Positions 22,350 to 33,186 of a stretch of DNA of 64,000 bases are shown here, piece by piece. A program made the position numbers and the translations under genes. Location: positions 17,218,021 through 17,282,020 of the forward strand of contig CM052362.1 of NCBI GenBank assembly GCA_028551475.1. Reading direction: 5' to 3'. The stretch's first letter is position 1; each line of letters starts with the position of its first letter. The DNA is from Casuarina equisetifolia. Lineage: Eukaryota; Streptophyta; Magnoliopsida; Fagales; Casuarinaceae. A model generated the notes under the pieces. The model was not told where the DNA came from. It was given only the letters and a program-made list of their open reading frames with translations, and ran no database searches.

Positions 22350-23861
22350 AGAGCTTATGTCTTATAATCATCATTTCTTTTTTCTTTTTTTATTTTTATA
22401 TAATAAAAAAGATTAATACTTAATGACATTAGAAGCCCTGAGGCAGGGCAAAGTTGTACGTACATAAATAAAGAGGATGGTTATGGCCCTTGCTTGATAG
22501 GGGCCCCTCCCGTCTACCTTGACCGGGAAGAGTGGGGAGGCCCTTGCGGAAGCCCTGCCGCCAAAAATTTTGAATATTTTATAAAATATATTTCACTAAA
22601 AATTTGAAACATTTAGTTTAATAATAGTTTATCTCTTTATCAAGAAAAATGAATTTCTGAAACATTTTTTAGTTCCTTCTTATAACTTGTTTATTTAATA
22701 GGGTTCAATATGCAAAAATAGATGGAGAAAGAGTTCCAAAACAACTTACATTAGAGTTCTCTTGAATTCATCCCTAAGGTTTTATGTGACCTAATAACTA
22801 CAAAATGCATGCAAGACAAAGGATTAAAATACAAAATGAGATTACGAGTGCTCTAAAGATTACTAGTGAAGTGACCAAAATCCTTTAATTTTGGCCGGTG
22901 TATTCCCTCTTGCTACTTCTTGTGAGCTTTGATCTCATTTTGTTTATTTTGTTTTCTTTACATACTTTCACATTCTAATGTTCTTAGTTATAATGTTATT
23001 TTGTTTCAAGTAAGATATTAGCGGAAATTATTCTCAGAAATTTCAAATGGTTATCATTTTAATATTTTAGATGTTTTCTTAGATTTGGAGAATTAACAAA
23101 ATACTGTACTACTCTTGTATTGCCAATATGATAATTTTCTTAAAATATTGTGTAGTTGAAATTTAATTACTTGATTTAAAAGAACATACTAAATTATAAA
23201 AAGATTGCATATAAAATTTTAAAAATCATAAAAGATTTTGATTCTATTTTTCATATTTCAAGTAAATAAGTACAAGTAATTTCTTAAAACTCAATGCAAA
23301 GTTAAGTGTGCATATTATGTTAGACTTCCTAGACCCACCAGATAATGTTGTGCCCTAAACTTGTATGTACTAATATGAACGGCATACGGGCTAAATTTTT
23401 AACTCGAACCGACTTAGATCCACTCCCATCACTATTGTCCGTCTTAAGCTCACTTACTACCGTCACGAATCACATCAAACCAAATATTTATCATGATAAA
23501 AAAAAAAAAAAAAAAAAACACAGGAAAACTCTGCTGTGATTTTGGACCACTCGAATTATAGCTGGTTTAGTGATGCTTATCCTTTTACTGGGCAGACAAG
23601 GACAGAGACAAAGAAAGAAGCTTGTAACATCGGAATGGCATACATCAAAATCAACTTATAAGCCTGAATTCTTCATTTTCAACTGGATGAGGATCGATAT
23701 CCTGATTTTTTATTATGTAAAGCGCAACAGTAGAACACAACTATCAGAGACGGAATGGCAGAAATGACATGAACTGATTTATTACAGGAAAGGCAGTGGA
23801 TTCATGTTGCTCAGGCAGTTTTGTCTGCAAAAACAAGGTTGCAGGCACGTTAACACACCCC
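22350..23861. other. Intergenic between NIP7 and the GST gene
   Basis: Very AT-rich, apart from a short GC-rich patch at about 22495-22560 with imperfect hairpin potential (GGGGCCCCTCCC and GTGGGGAGGCCC). A run of about 20 A residues sits near 23498-23518 after a less AT-rich stretch, as left by some retroposed sequences, but no SINE body is recognised. No gene seen. Confidence 0.5.
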
Positions 23862-24734
23862 TTATCCTCGGCGAATCGTCTCCAACTTCATGTTTGTTGA
23901 AACTTTTGTGGAGGCAGGCCTCGAGGAGATGTCGTTCCACCAAGCGCTCAAGTGGGGACGAGAGGTTATGGCATCGGCCTTGGATGTTTTCATGAAGTAA
24001 ACAAGGCTGGGGATGTGCTGCAGGTCAGCCAAGGTGTAGTATTCTCCAGCAAGGTATTTAGATTTAGAAAGCCTTTCCTCGTACACGTCCAGGACTTTTC
24101 CAAGCTTCTCCATTTCGGTTTCGATGGTTTGCTCAACGGGAGCTTTCCCGTGTATGGGTTTGGCGATTATCTCGTGAAGGACTGCGGTAATCGGACTATG
24201 AAATTGATGAGCCTCCACTTCCATCCATGTGTCCACGAGGGCCGACTCTGATAAGCTATTTGCTCGGAGGAGATCAGTCCCGTTGTCCTTGTGCTTGCGC
24301 GCCAGGTATCGGTTAATGGCCCTTGATTCTAGCGGAGGAAAGTAAACATATTAGTCCAAATCAGACACAGTTTACTGATAACCTTTGAGTACCTAGTTCA
24401 AACAATCTTACCAAAAAGACTGACTTCGTCGTCTTCTAAGGCAGGGATCTGCCCAAACGGCTGCAAGTGAAAGGATAATGTTCATGTTATTAGCACCCAG
24501 AAGCGAAGAAGTAACAGTTGAACTAAACAACCCAAGGGAGAACAGAAGTTTCAGCAACAAAGAGAGAACATAATTACGGAACTTTACATTGAGGGAAAGG
24601 TGTGGTTCTTGTTTGTGAGCCCCGGCAGCTAAGTTAACCAGTACGAGCTCGTAATCAAGGCCTTTCTCATGGAGGCAGAGCAAAACAGCCGCAGTGCACG
24701 TGGATACTGGAACTCCATGAACCTTGATCGCCAT
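23862..24734 (-). CDS. Phi-class glutathione S-transferase (3 exons)
   Basis: Spliced gene of 220 residues. Exon 1 is 24734-24588, exon 2 24460-24412 and exon 3 24328-23862; both introns are GT-AG and the frame joins cleanly. The thioredoxin-fold N-terminal domain (about 1-80) has [18 protein letters not shown] with the phi-type active-site Ser near residue 11. It also has the glutathione-binding blocks [19 protein letters not shown] and FESRAI. The all-helical C-terminal domain (about 90-215) holds [18 protein letters not shown] and [16 protein letters not shown]. Three exons with these junctions is the standard phi (GSTF) structure. Enzymes of this class conjugate or bind glutathione to electrophiles and flavonoid-like ligands in the cytosol. 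Residue 15 (Ala, in CTAAVL) differs from the more usual Arg or Met, so substrate class cannot be read from sequence. Confidence 0.94.
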
Positions 24735-24806
24735 GATCGGTGGCTGGATGAGAAATTGCAGTTGAAACTAGTGTGAGGAGTGGAGAACGAGGACTTGAAG
24801 ACTAGT

Positions 24807-24814
24807 TTTAAATA
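24807..24814 (-). promoter_or_regulatory. Probable TATA box of the GST gene
   Basis: The minus strand reads CTATTTAAAACT, about 75 nt upstream of the ATG at 24734. The position suits a short leader. Inference from sequence and spacing. Confidence 0.45.
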
Positions 24815-24829
24815 GATGAAAAAGAATCA

Positions 24830-26133
24830 CCGAGCTGTGGAAAAACTGTATAATATGCAGCGCTGCATGTCCTTTCTTTTTGTATCTACTGGAATGTTGC
24901 CGGCCTCTTCATTATTCTTTTACATAAACAAACTTCCATATGTACTTGCAAGTTGCAACCATAACATAGTTAAAGCTTCAATAATTGTACTCATTTCTTC
25001 ATATTTTTTCTTTTTCTTTTCGATCAAGGTATTCGCAGGAGTCAGTGGCAAGTGTGATGATCTATACTTTGAAACAAAATAAAACCAAACTTCTACTTCT
25101 AAATCAATACAGATTAAACCATAAAATTCACTTACAACTAGTCAACATAACAATATTACCAATCAAGCAAGTGGAGACTAAATACAACACACAACAAGAC
25201 GGGCTAAATACAATTAGAGATGATCGAGCTAAATTGAGTAGCTTCATATATTACATACATAAACTGAACGGTGCTTGTTCTTACTCATTTATACAACAAA
25301 CCCAACACGTCTCGTAAGTAAAAAACAATAATTCTTTAACATGGACCTGGTCTTGATGTTGGATCCTTCAAACTTAAGCTTCGGCGCGTCTCAGTTCCTG
25401 GAAGAGCAGAGTTCAATTTCAAAGAAAGTTCTTTGTTCCGATTTCCTTGAAGCAGAGTGAACTGACTTGTCCTGTTGACCAACTGGTGTGGACACAGACT
25501 AAGAGACGCAAGATTGAAGAAGGTTCCAGATTTCTTATTAAGCAGGATAACATTGTCTAGGGCTGGGGTCTAGTGGGGTCAGCCAAATTGATGGGTTTGA
25601 AGAATAATCACTTTCATCCCACCCATACATCGAAGCTTCCATCAATTAATAGAAAGACCAGAAATTGTATATACATGGATATGGTATAGAAGAGCTGCCA
25701 TGAATATACCAGCGCATGAGCAACTGCAGAGTCAGTTAACAGGAATTTCTCCACACTCAAAACGTTCACTTTGCTGTCTTCAGAAACCTAAGAATTAAGG
25801 AGTCTAATCACAATCTATCCGGATGGGTTGCAATTTCCAGGCAAATACTTAAGCACTGGCTCAGAACCAGAGGCTGACATAATATACACAAACAGTACCC
25901 ATTTTTTGCCAATTTTGTTACAAAGAAATAAAAATAGAGCCACAGGATTCAGATTCAAATCCGTTAGTCCTGCCTGCACATGTGTAAAGTAATCATAACA
26001 AGATAGATCTTTAAACACGATTTTGGAAGATGCAATCAAGAAAAGCAAAATTATGATCCGGAAAAGGTCAAATCCATCTTTTTCACAAAAGATCAAACCA
26101 TCTAGGAAGAAAACTCTAATAGCGATAGAAGAA
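24830..26133. other. Intergenic between GST and SRC2-like genes
   Basis: AT-rich. The right-hand few hundred bases are probably the 3' UTR of the SRC2-like gene (minus strand). Short open frames on both strands have no recognisable domain. Confidence 0.5.
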
Positions 26134-27012
26134 TCAACATCCAAAACCACATCCTCCATCGGACACCAAGTCTCCAATCAAGAGGCCTCCAAGCGCTCCT
26201 CCTAGCAGCCCAGCTCCCAAGCCCATCCCAAACTTGTTCTTCTTCGGTGGTTTTTGCACCGGCAGATTCCCAAATCCTGGTGGAGGATACCCATAACCAG
26301 TCGGAGGTGGTGGATAGCCATAAGCCGTTGGAGGTGGTGGGTACCCATAACCGGGTGGAGGTGGTGGGTACCCATAAGCAGGTGAAGGTGGTGGGTAAGC
26401 ATAACCAGGTGGAGGTGGTGGGTAGGCACCATCTGGCTGATACAGTGGCGGCGGCGGTGGCGGGGGCGTAGCTTGTGAATATTTTCCTTCAGGGGCAGGA
26501 GGAGGAGGAACATATGATTCATCATATGGCGGCGCACTAGGTTCAATAACATGCGCAGTGGCAGGCTTATAATAAGACTCAGCCATTGGAGCACCATAAG
26601 CCACTTTCTCGCTGAACTTGTATGAAAAGTTTAGCACACCATGGGGCTTTCCCGACGGTTTTGTCACCTGGTAACTCACAAACTGCATCGACTTGCCGTC
26701 TCCTACACAGTTGAGAAGCTCTTTGACAGGCACGTGAACTTCACCGAGGTGTTTGGCGCCGCCACAGCAGAGTTTGAACACGAGGGTTAGCCGGTTACGC
26801 TCGGCTGCGGACTCGTCAATGGCGAACTTCATGGGGAAGTTCCAGGAGGGACAGGTACCCCCTTCCCGGTCCACGCCGGTTTTGGCTTCTTGCTTCTCTT
26901 TTGTGTCGCCGGAGAGTGATACGACGACATATACCTGAATTTTGGAGAAGAGATTGACATTTTTGAGGTCTCTGGCAGAGATCACGTTGATTTCTACGAT
27001 CCTGTTCTCCAT
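26134..27012 (-). CDS. SRC2: SRC2-like C2-domain protein with proline-rich tail
   Basis: Single-exon gene of 292 residues. I place the start at 27012 (MENRIVEINVISARDLKNVN), where soybean/Arabidopsis SRC2-type proteins begin and where the ATG has A at -3 and G at +4. The frame stays open 38 codons further upstream, but that stretch is not C2-like. Residues about 1-135 are one C2 domain (VYVVVSLSGD, CPSWNFPMKFAID, GEVHVPVKELL). Residues about 160-250 are a low-complexity Pro/Tyr/Gly region with repeats of the type GYGYPPPP. The C-terminus is a Gly-rich hydrophobic segment (GAGLLGGALGGLLIGDLV) that probably attaches to membrane, ending GGCGFGC. Relatives are cold- or stress-associated membrane proteins that bind calcium or lipids. 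Only some of the Ca-binding aspartates of classical C2 domains are evident. Confidence 0.9.
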   Translation of the reverse strand: MENRIVEINVISARDLKNVNLFSKIQVYVVVSLSGDTKEKQEAKTGVDREGGTCPSWNFPMKFAIDESAAERNRLTLVFKLCCGGAKHLGEVHVPVKELLNCVGDGKSMQFVSYQVTKPSGKPHGVLNFSYKFSEKVAYGAPMAESYYKPATAHVIEPSAPPYDESYVPPPPAPEGKYSQATPPPPPPPLYQPDGAYPPPPPGYAYPPPSPAYGYPPPPPGYGYPPPPTAYGYPPPPTGYGYPPPGFGNLPVQKPPKKNKFGMGLGAGLLGGALGGLLIGDLVSDGGCGFGC

Positions 27013-27126
27013 GTTTGCTTTGCGGAGGAAGAGAAAGAGCGGAGTGATAGGCACGCCATTGTTAACTTCTATTATATCATCTTGGGGAAGAAACAACGTA
27101 CACGCCTGACGATCACGCGTTGACAT

Positions 27127-30100
27127 TTCAACGAAGTAACCACCAATCGGATGGTTCGAGGTAGGTGTTAATTGGAAAGAGTCAATCGCTGCCAGTTCTC
27201 TTCTCCTGAATAAGATCGTCTAGACTTTTGATCCCAGCCGTTGAGCCATCACGACACTCTACCAGGAAAGACGAAGAAAAAAAAAAGAGAAAAGAAAAGT
27301 CATTACATCCAAGGAACCTGCACCTAGCATGAATTTTGATACAGAGGAAGAGTCTTTGGAAGGTACATCGTGAGATCCAACGGACACGATTATGCCCCAG
27401 TTTCCAAGATTGTTAAATCATCCAAAGGTCATTTTCAGAAAATAATGGGCCAGATTTGACAGGCCAATGCCGGATGGGAAAATATAATCTTTAAATATTA
27501 AAATATCTCTCTAACTCTTAATTTTTAAATTATATTTTGAGGTTGTCCCTGACACAACTTGATAGTCTTGTCGCGTGGTATCTTTCGCACCTTGATTTTT
27601 CTATTTTCTAACGAAATTTCTTTTATATAATAAAAATTTAAAATACCGTGTGTTTGAAACCCGTACGGTGGGCTTACAAATGGAGGCCTCAACCGCAAAA
27701 AGGATGTCTATCATGTTAATTATTAACAAGTTAAATGCTGTGGTCAAATCGGAAGCAGAAAGGCAAAAACCGGGAACTAGATCAGCAGAAAGGTGACTTT
27801 AGCTCATCCAGGTGAAGAAACATGTAGAAGTCTAGTTTATGATACTTTGTTTGCAAATTGAATCATCGTGTCTTCATTTTTGTAACACCAACAATTAATG
27901 ACAATACTCTGCTCTACTTGCAAGGGCATTATAAAGCAAAACCTTCAATTGTTTTTAGTTTCTTACTTGCACACCGTATTAAACTCCAAACCTTATGATA
28001 TAAGCGACCCTCCTTATCTTCTTAGTCTTTTATATCAAATACCCAAAATTCTGTTCTTGTATCTAGTGAAGAAAATTATTATTTTTAGTCTCCCAAAATC
28101 ATAACCTACTTCTAATGTCAGGGATTTTGGCAGCTAATTAAAAAATGTGGTTGAGAAACCTACCAATGAAGATGCCTTAATACAAAAGAAAGGAAATATG
28201 GAAGAAAGAGCATGAGAGAGAATGCAAAGGCTTTCTTCACCTGCAAGCGGAGCTGCATCAGGAGCCGAAACAAATTTTGCTTTGTGTATCCCACGTCCTC
28301 TGCGTCCTGCTCCAGACTTGGTCAAAGAAGTCAACAATCTAAGCCACCTCAGCGCGAAGAATGCCACTCAACCTGACAACTCTATTCCCGTAAAAAGTGA
28401 TCGTGGTACAGAAGACAGTAATTGGGGAGGATGTCTTGAAGATTTTAGTACTTCAAGATATTTGGCCTCAGTTGTATTTAGTTGTATTCTATTGGGTGTC
28501 AATGAAGCAAGAAACGATAGCCCTCTCCTTTGTTGGATACGAAGCATCAATTAGCCAACCAATTTGGCCAAGAAGACAACTTGGCATCTTACTGAATTGC
28601 ATCGTTTGCACGGTTTTGGCTATGGTTCTTGCTGTCATAGTTGAATTTGGCTTGTGCTGTTTCTAGTCGATCAGGGCATTGGTTATTTGTTGAATGTTGA
28701 ATAATGCTTGTGAGACTGTTGGTTCAATCTTTCACTTCCCAGCTATATCCATTCTTGTGTCTTTAAGTCCCACAAGGATAAAGTAAACCTAGAATTAGGC
28801 AAAAAATGACACTATGAAATAATTTGGATTAGATTATTGCCCTGAAAAAATTATTTAAATAAATAATGTAAGGTTATTTTATATTACTAAATAATCTATT
28901 AAGAATTTAAGTTCAATCTTTCGTCTCTTCACTTATAGATAAGGATTTTAATGAAAAATATTTTTTCACATTTAGGATGAGGAAGGTGTATTAAATTCTA
29001 CTTGAAAAACATAAAACTTAACAAAGAGATATATTTTTTAACTTAATGTCTTAAGATTTTAAATAAGATACAAGTTTCTTCCTATAAAATTTAACATATA
29101 TATTGTTTTGTGAAGTTTTCTTTTGAATAAATGTGAGATAGCCTAGTTTCTAGTATAAACCCAGCATAGGGACGCTAACAGTGGCCTTCCTATTGTATTC
29201 TTAGTTGCTATATGTAAGAGGGTACTCGTTATCTAATCGGCTTTGGGCTCTGGTTTTAGCCTTCTCGTGTGCATTTCTTCTTGTTGTTTGGGATAATATA
29301 TATATATATATATATAAACTAGTCCCTTGCCGAGAGACAAGGGACTAGTTTTAAAGCGCTGTCGGCTTCCCCAGAGATGCATAAGAAGCCAAGCTTGTGC
29401 TTTCCTATCGTATAAGCGGACAACACAGAATTCTGTCTCCTGTTTAAGGGAGCGTGAACAACACAAAGAAATAAAACGCCACCGTTTCCATGGAACCAGA
29501 AAGAAAAAGGACAATGACAATAACAGAATATGCGGATTCTGGGAGTAGATTCTCTCGTATCTTAATCAGATGTCTGGTTTCCTCCATGACTTGCGATTCG
29601 ACGGCCGAAGTACGCAGCATAATCCCCACCAAGACGTACTTTTCACGACTAGACAGCTCTGCAGATCTCATAAGCCATTAAATCAGCAGGTACTTTCGAT
29701 TGGTTAGACCCATTAACTGCACACGTAAGCATAATCAGCAAGATCCTTCTTGATTCTTCCACGTTGCTAGATTTTTTACATCCTATGGATTACAGGTTAA
29801 AAAATATTTTGATCAAACTATTGATCCTTGGTAACGGAGAAAATACAATGATTGCTTCCTTTCATATCCTTATTATTTTTATATCGTTTAATTCTCAAGT
29901 TTGAATAATTGTAAAGTAATTCATTTTTTTAGACAAGCTTGTTTCATTATAAACTTTTGTCTTTATTAAGTTTTTTTAAGTTATTATGTTGAGATAAGTA
30001 ATGTAAGTTATCAGTATCAAATATTTGAGGTATGAGATTAATGGAGATTCTAACTGTAAAGTTTGAGATTCGACACTGGTATGTTTGAATTTGGGTGTTT

Positions 30101-30308
30101 GAATTGTAATATTTAAAAATAATAAAAATTTAAAGTAAAACTTTATTTATAAGATTTACACTCATGCGCTTACCAACGTAGTTTCAAAAGATAGTTGGCT
30201 TGTAATAAGAGATTGGCTATATTATCAGATAAAGGAAAAAATCGAAACCCTAACTGGTTGCATAAAATAGAAAGATTCAAATGCAAATTAGAGAGCTTGT
30301 TTTAGAAG
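27127..30308. other. Intergenic, no supported gene
   Basis: AT-rich spacer. Two overlapping plus-strand frames at 28222-28554 and 28397-28666 are moderately long. The second ends in a hydrophobic stretch (LLNCIVCTVLAMVLAVIVEF). Neither resembles a family I know and they cannot be joined without assumption. A (TA)n microsatellite lies at about 29294-29315, next to the perfect hairpin listed separately. Confidence 0.45.
29316..29351. repeat. Perfect 14-bp inverted repeat with 8-nt loop
   Basis: Left arm AAACTAGTCCCTTG (29316-29329), loop CCGAGAGA, right arm CAAGGGACTAGTTT (29338-29351). The arms are exactly complementary. It directly follows a (TA)n run, so the region could extrude readily. 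No transcript is evident. It may mark the tip of a decayed foldback element. Confidence 0.85.
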
Positions 30309-30646
30309 TGTTAGAAACTGAAAAGTCTATCTAAAATATAGAACTGTGCAATAGCAGGTTGCCAACAGAAGTTTATAAGGTTAGACTCTCCTGTCACCTT
30401 ATCCAATGTGGAACTAGATATTTTAATATTTCAACACTCTCTCGTAGTCTCATGTGATGGGACCAATTTGGAAGGACGACACCAAGGTAAGCATGATACA
30501 TGGCTGACTCTGATACTATATTAGAAACTGAATGACCCATTTAAAACACAAAACTGTACAATAATGGGTTGCTAGCAAAAGCTTATAAGGTCAGGCTATC
30601 CTGTCGCTTTACCCAATGTGAAACTGAATATTTTAACACTCCAACA
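30309..30646 (-). mobile_element. TRIM retrotransposon, family A copy 1 (338 bp)
   Basis: Minus-strand miniature LTR element. The 5' LTR is 30646-30519 and the 3' LTR 30436-30309, each 128 bp. Both start TGTTG and contain ACATTGG, GACAGGA and ACCTTATAA blocks. The 82-bp interior starts with a PBS-like TAGTATCAGAGTCA (initiator-Met tRNA type) right after the 5' LTR and ends with a purine tract CGAGAGAG before the 3' LTR. There is no coding capacity. It is clearly the same family as 60045-60397. No target duplication is visible (AGAAG against ATAAT), and the LTRs have diverged, so this copy is older. Confidence 0.88.
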
Positions 30647-32640
30647 ATAATACACTATATTTGATTTCCTGACCAAATTATTGCACAAGTCGACCCTCTA
30701 TATAGAGTCTAGTTAGAAAATGAACATGGAATATAAATTTATAACAAATCCTATGCAAATCATAAAGAAATCGTCTTTTGTTGATGCCTCAATTTGGTTC
30801 ACTCATTGGCTCAGTTTTTATAGTTGGTGAGTTGAGCTAAGCAAGTGTTGTGCCACTAACGAAACTCTTTGGTCATGTTTGTTCCAAAAATTAACGCATA
30901 ATTGGAAAATATCTGTATTTGGATTGGATTATTCACTCTAAAACATATGTTAGGAATTTTGAATGAAATTAATAAATTATTTTGGTTTATTTTAGATATA
31001 TTCTAAATATATCTTATAAATAGTTTAGAAGTTATTATTTTCTATATTAGTAAGTGTTCTTAGTGATATTTGGTTAGAATTGCCTTTTTTGATAGTTTAA
31101 AAACAAAATATTATAAGAAAACTTAGATAATAGAAAAGAGAATTGCACTCCATGAAGGCTACAAATTGAGCCTTATAAGGGTAGCAGCCAAAAAGCACTA
31201 TTTTGCATTGTAGCTACGGTCAAGAAAGAGTCTAATACATGAAATACTAGAGACAACCTAATAAGAGAAGAAGGAGCCCATAATTGTGCCTATAATAATA
31301 GGTATAAGACAATGTATTAGTCTAAACTATTTTAAATCTTATGTTTTATTTCGTATATTTATGACTTAATTTACATACATATCTATTTGTACAATGTGTT
31401 GTTTCCACAATAATTGGTGTCGGAGCTAAGTTTCAAGCTTGAGGGCATTGTGTGAATAAAATCAAGTTAAATTGACATGAAACCAAGAGATATGCATTCT
31501 TATCCTAGGTGGTTTGTCATCTAAAAATCTAAACTTTAGCATAAAAAACTCAATTGACTTTCAAGTGACTTTCCTTTTGAGTGGAGAGAACTCAATTTCT
31601 AAACTTGTTTTTGTTTGTGCAGGGCCGAAGAAAAGCGCTTTAGACAACTAAAGCTAAATATGAAATCTTGATTGTCCAATGTATACTTCAATGTTGCTTG
31701 TGTCACTTGATTGTCTAATGTATATTAAGAAAAGATGTATGAATTCACCATAAACAATAAACCTGTCACGTAAGCATTCCTAGAATACCATTGTAGAATA
31801 ATGATATTGGATCATGAGGACAACCAAACCCCAAACAATATTTTATTTTAAGACTACTAGATTGTAGAACCGTTAGTTCGTAGAAATGACTCCTAGAAAG
31901 AGGCATTCGACCATTGGGGGATCCCAATAGACCAAGCTGAATAGAAAAAGTCGTGGAGCCTTTTTAAGAAATTTCCAATAACTATTCATCTATCTTTCTT
32001 TGGGTTAGTGGACAATATTTAACGGTAACGAAATTTTGTACAAAAAAAAAAAAAAGGCCCGAAAGGGAATATGCCATGAAAAGGATTGCTTCCCATCATT
32101 GGCTTTACGTGAAGGGACGAGGTCCAGGATTTCTCGATGTAGTCGTAATAGCACCATAATTAATAATAATATAGAAGGTAAGAAAAGGGGGTAAATGGCT
32201 AAGAAGATACCCACCCCAAATTGTGTACTATCGGGTTAACTTGGAAGATTAAAACTCTAATAAACATAGTGAAAATTTTAATTAAATTTGTTTATAATCT
32301 TGCTAATTTGTTCTAAATTTCTTATGTTAGAATTTTTAAACGGTCTGATTTAATCATAATGTTCGAATTTGTACCAAACTATACAAAATTGATTAATGGA
32401 GGGTTGACTAATTACTAGTTTGGGAGTTTGATATTGACTAGACCTTTCAAAAGTTTCCTTTCACATTCTATTTGTGGATGGAACCAGTAGCTGGTCAACA
32501 CGATTCAATGGGAATGTAATGCACAAGTCCAAACTTTAACGAGCCAAAGAGAAAAATATTATTAATCGCTTTTGCTTGTTGCACAAAAAGACGTACGGTA
32601 ACTATAATTAGTGAATATCAATCATTTTCATTTTAAAATC
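30647..32640. other. Intergenic, AT-rich, no gene seen
   Basis: Strongly AT-rich spacer upstream of the carrier gene. No open frame of note and no recognised repeat beyond homopolymers (an A run near 32043-32055). Confidence 0.5.
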
Positions 32641-32879
32641 TTATATAATTATTGCACTTGTCAGGACAAAGATCTTTACCTGTTCTTCCTCTCGCTGTTC
32701 CGTCCTTGCATCCCCTTCCTATAATCGCATTTGTAATTCCCCGTCGAAACTCTCTCGCCCGCGGTACTCGTAATAAGCGTGGGGGCGTTCTGCAAAGGCG
32801 GCAAAAGCAAATTCTATCTTGCTTTACGTTTCTCTTTAATGGCGGCTCTGTTTCCTTTTTGTCCTTATCCTCTTTCCAG

Positions 32880-33148
32880 GTATCTCTCTCTCTCTCTCTC
32901 TCTCTCTGGTTTTGATCCGTGAACTCTGTCTCTGAGTTGAGAAATGTCTCATCCACACAGTGCAAACCCTAATTATACAGAGGACTTTTTATTTCTCTTT
33001 TTGTTGTGTTCTTGCGACTCAGTTTTAGCTCTCCGTTTCAGTTTCTTTTTATACGTAATTAACATTCTTCCGCTCGTTGTCTATAGGCCGGAGATATTGG
33101 AGTCTATACTGTATTTTCTGAGTCGTGTTTGTGAAATTAATTTCTTAG
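32880..33148 (+). other. Probable 5' UTR intron of the carrier gene, with (CT)n tract
   Basis: A consensus donor CAG|GTATCT at 32879/32880 is followed at once by a (CT)n microsatellite (about 32884-32907). A TTTCTTAG acceptor ends at 33148. Removal would join a leader from about 32.65-32.88 kb to the 38 nt before the ATG at 33187. Leader introns with pyrimidine tracts are common in plant housekeeping genes. Inferred from splice signals only. Confidence 0.45.
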
Positions 33149-33186
33149 GCTGTAGGCTGACCTGAAGGAGAGGCGGTTGTGCGGCA

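Noticed and set aside
22495..22560. GC-rich imperfect hairpin as an RNA gene
   Set aside because: Arms pair only with indels and no promoter or terminator pattern is visible.
27013..27126. Longer N-terminus for the SRC2-like protein
   Set aside because: SRC2 proteins start at the MENR/MECR-type sequence; the extra 38 residues are not C2-like and the inner ATG has the better context.
28222..28666. Two overlapping plus-strand frames as a small membrane-protein gene
   Set aside because: No family match, different frames, no convincing splice sites to join them; left as unassigned intergenic sequence.
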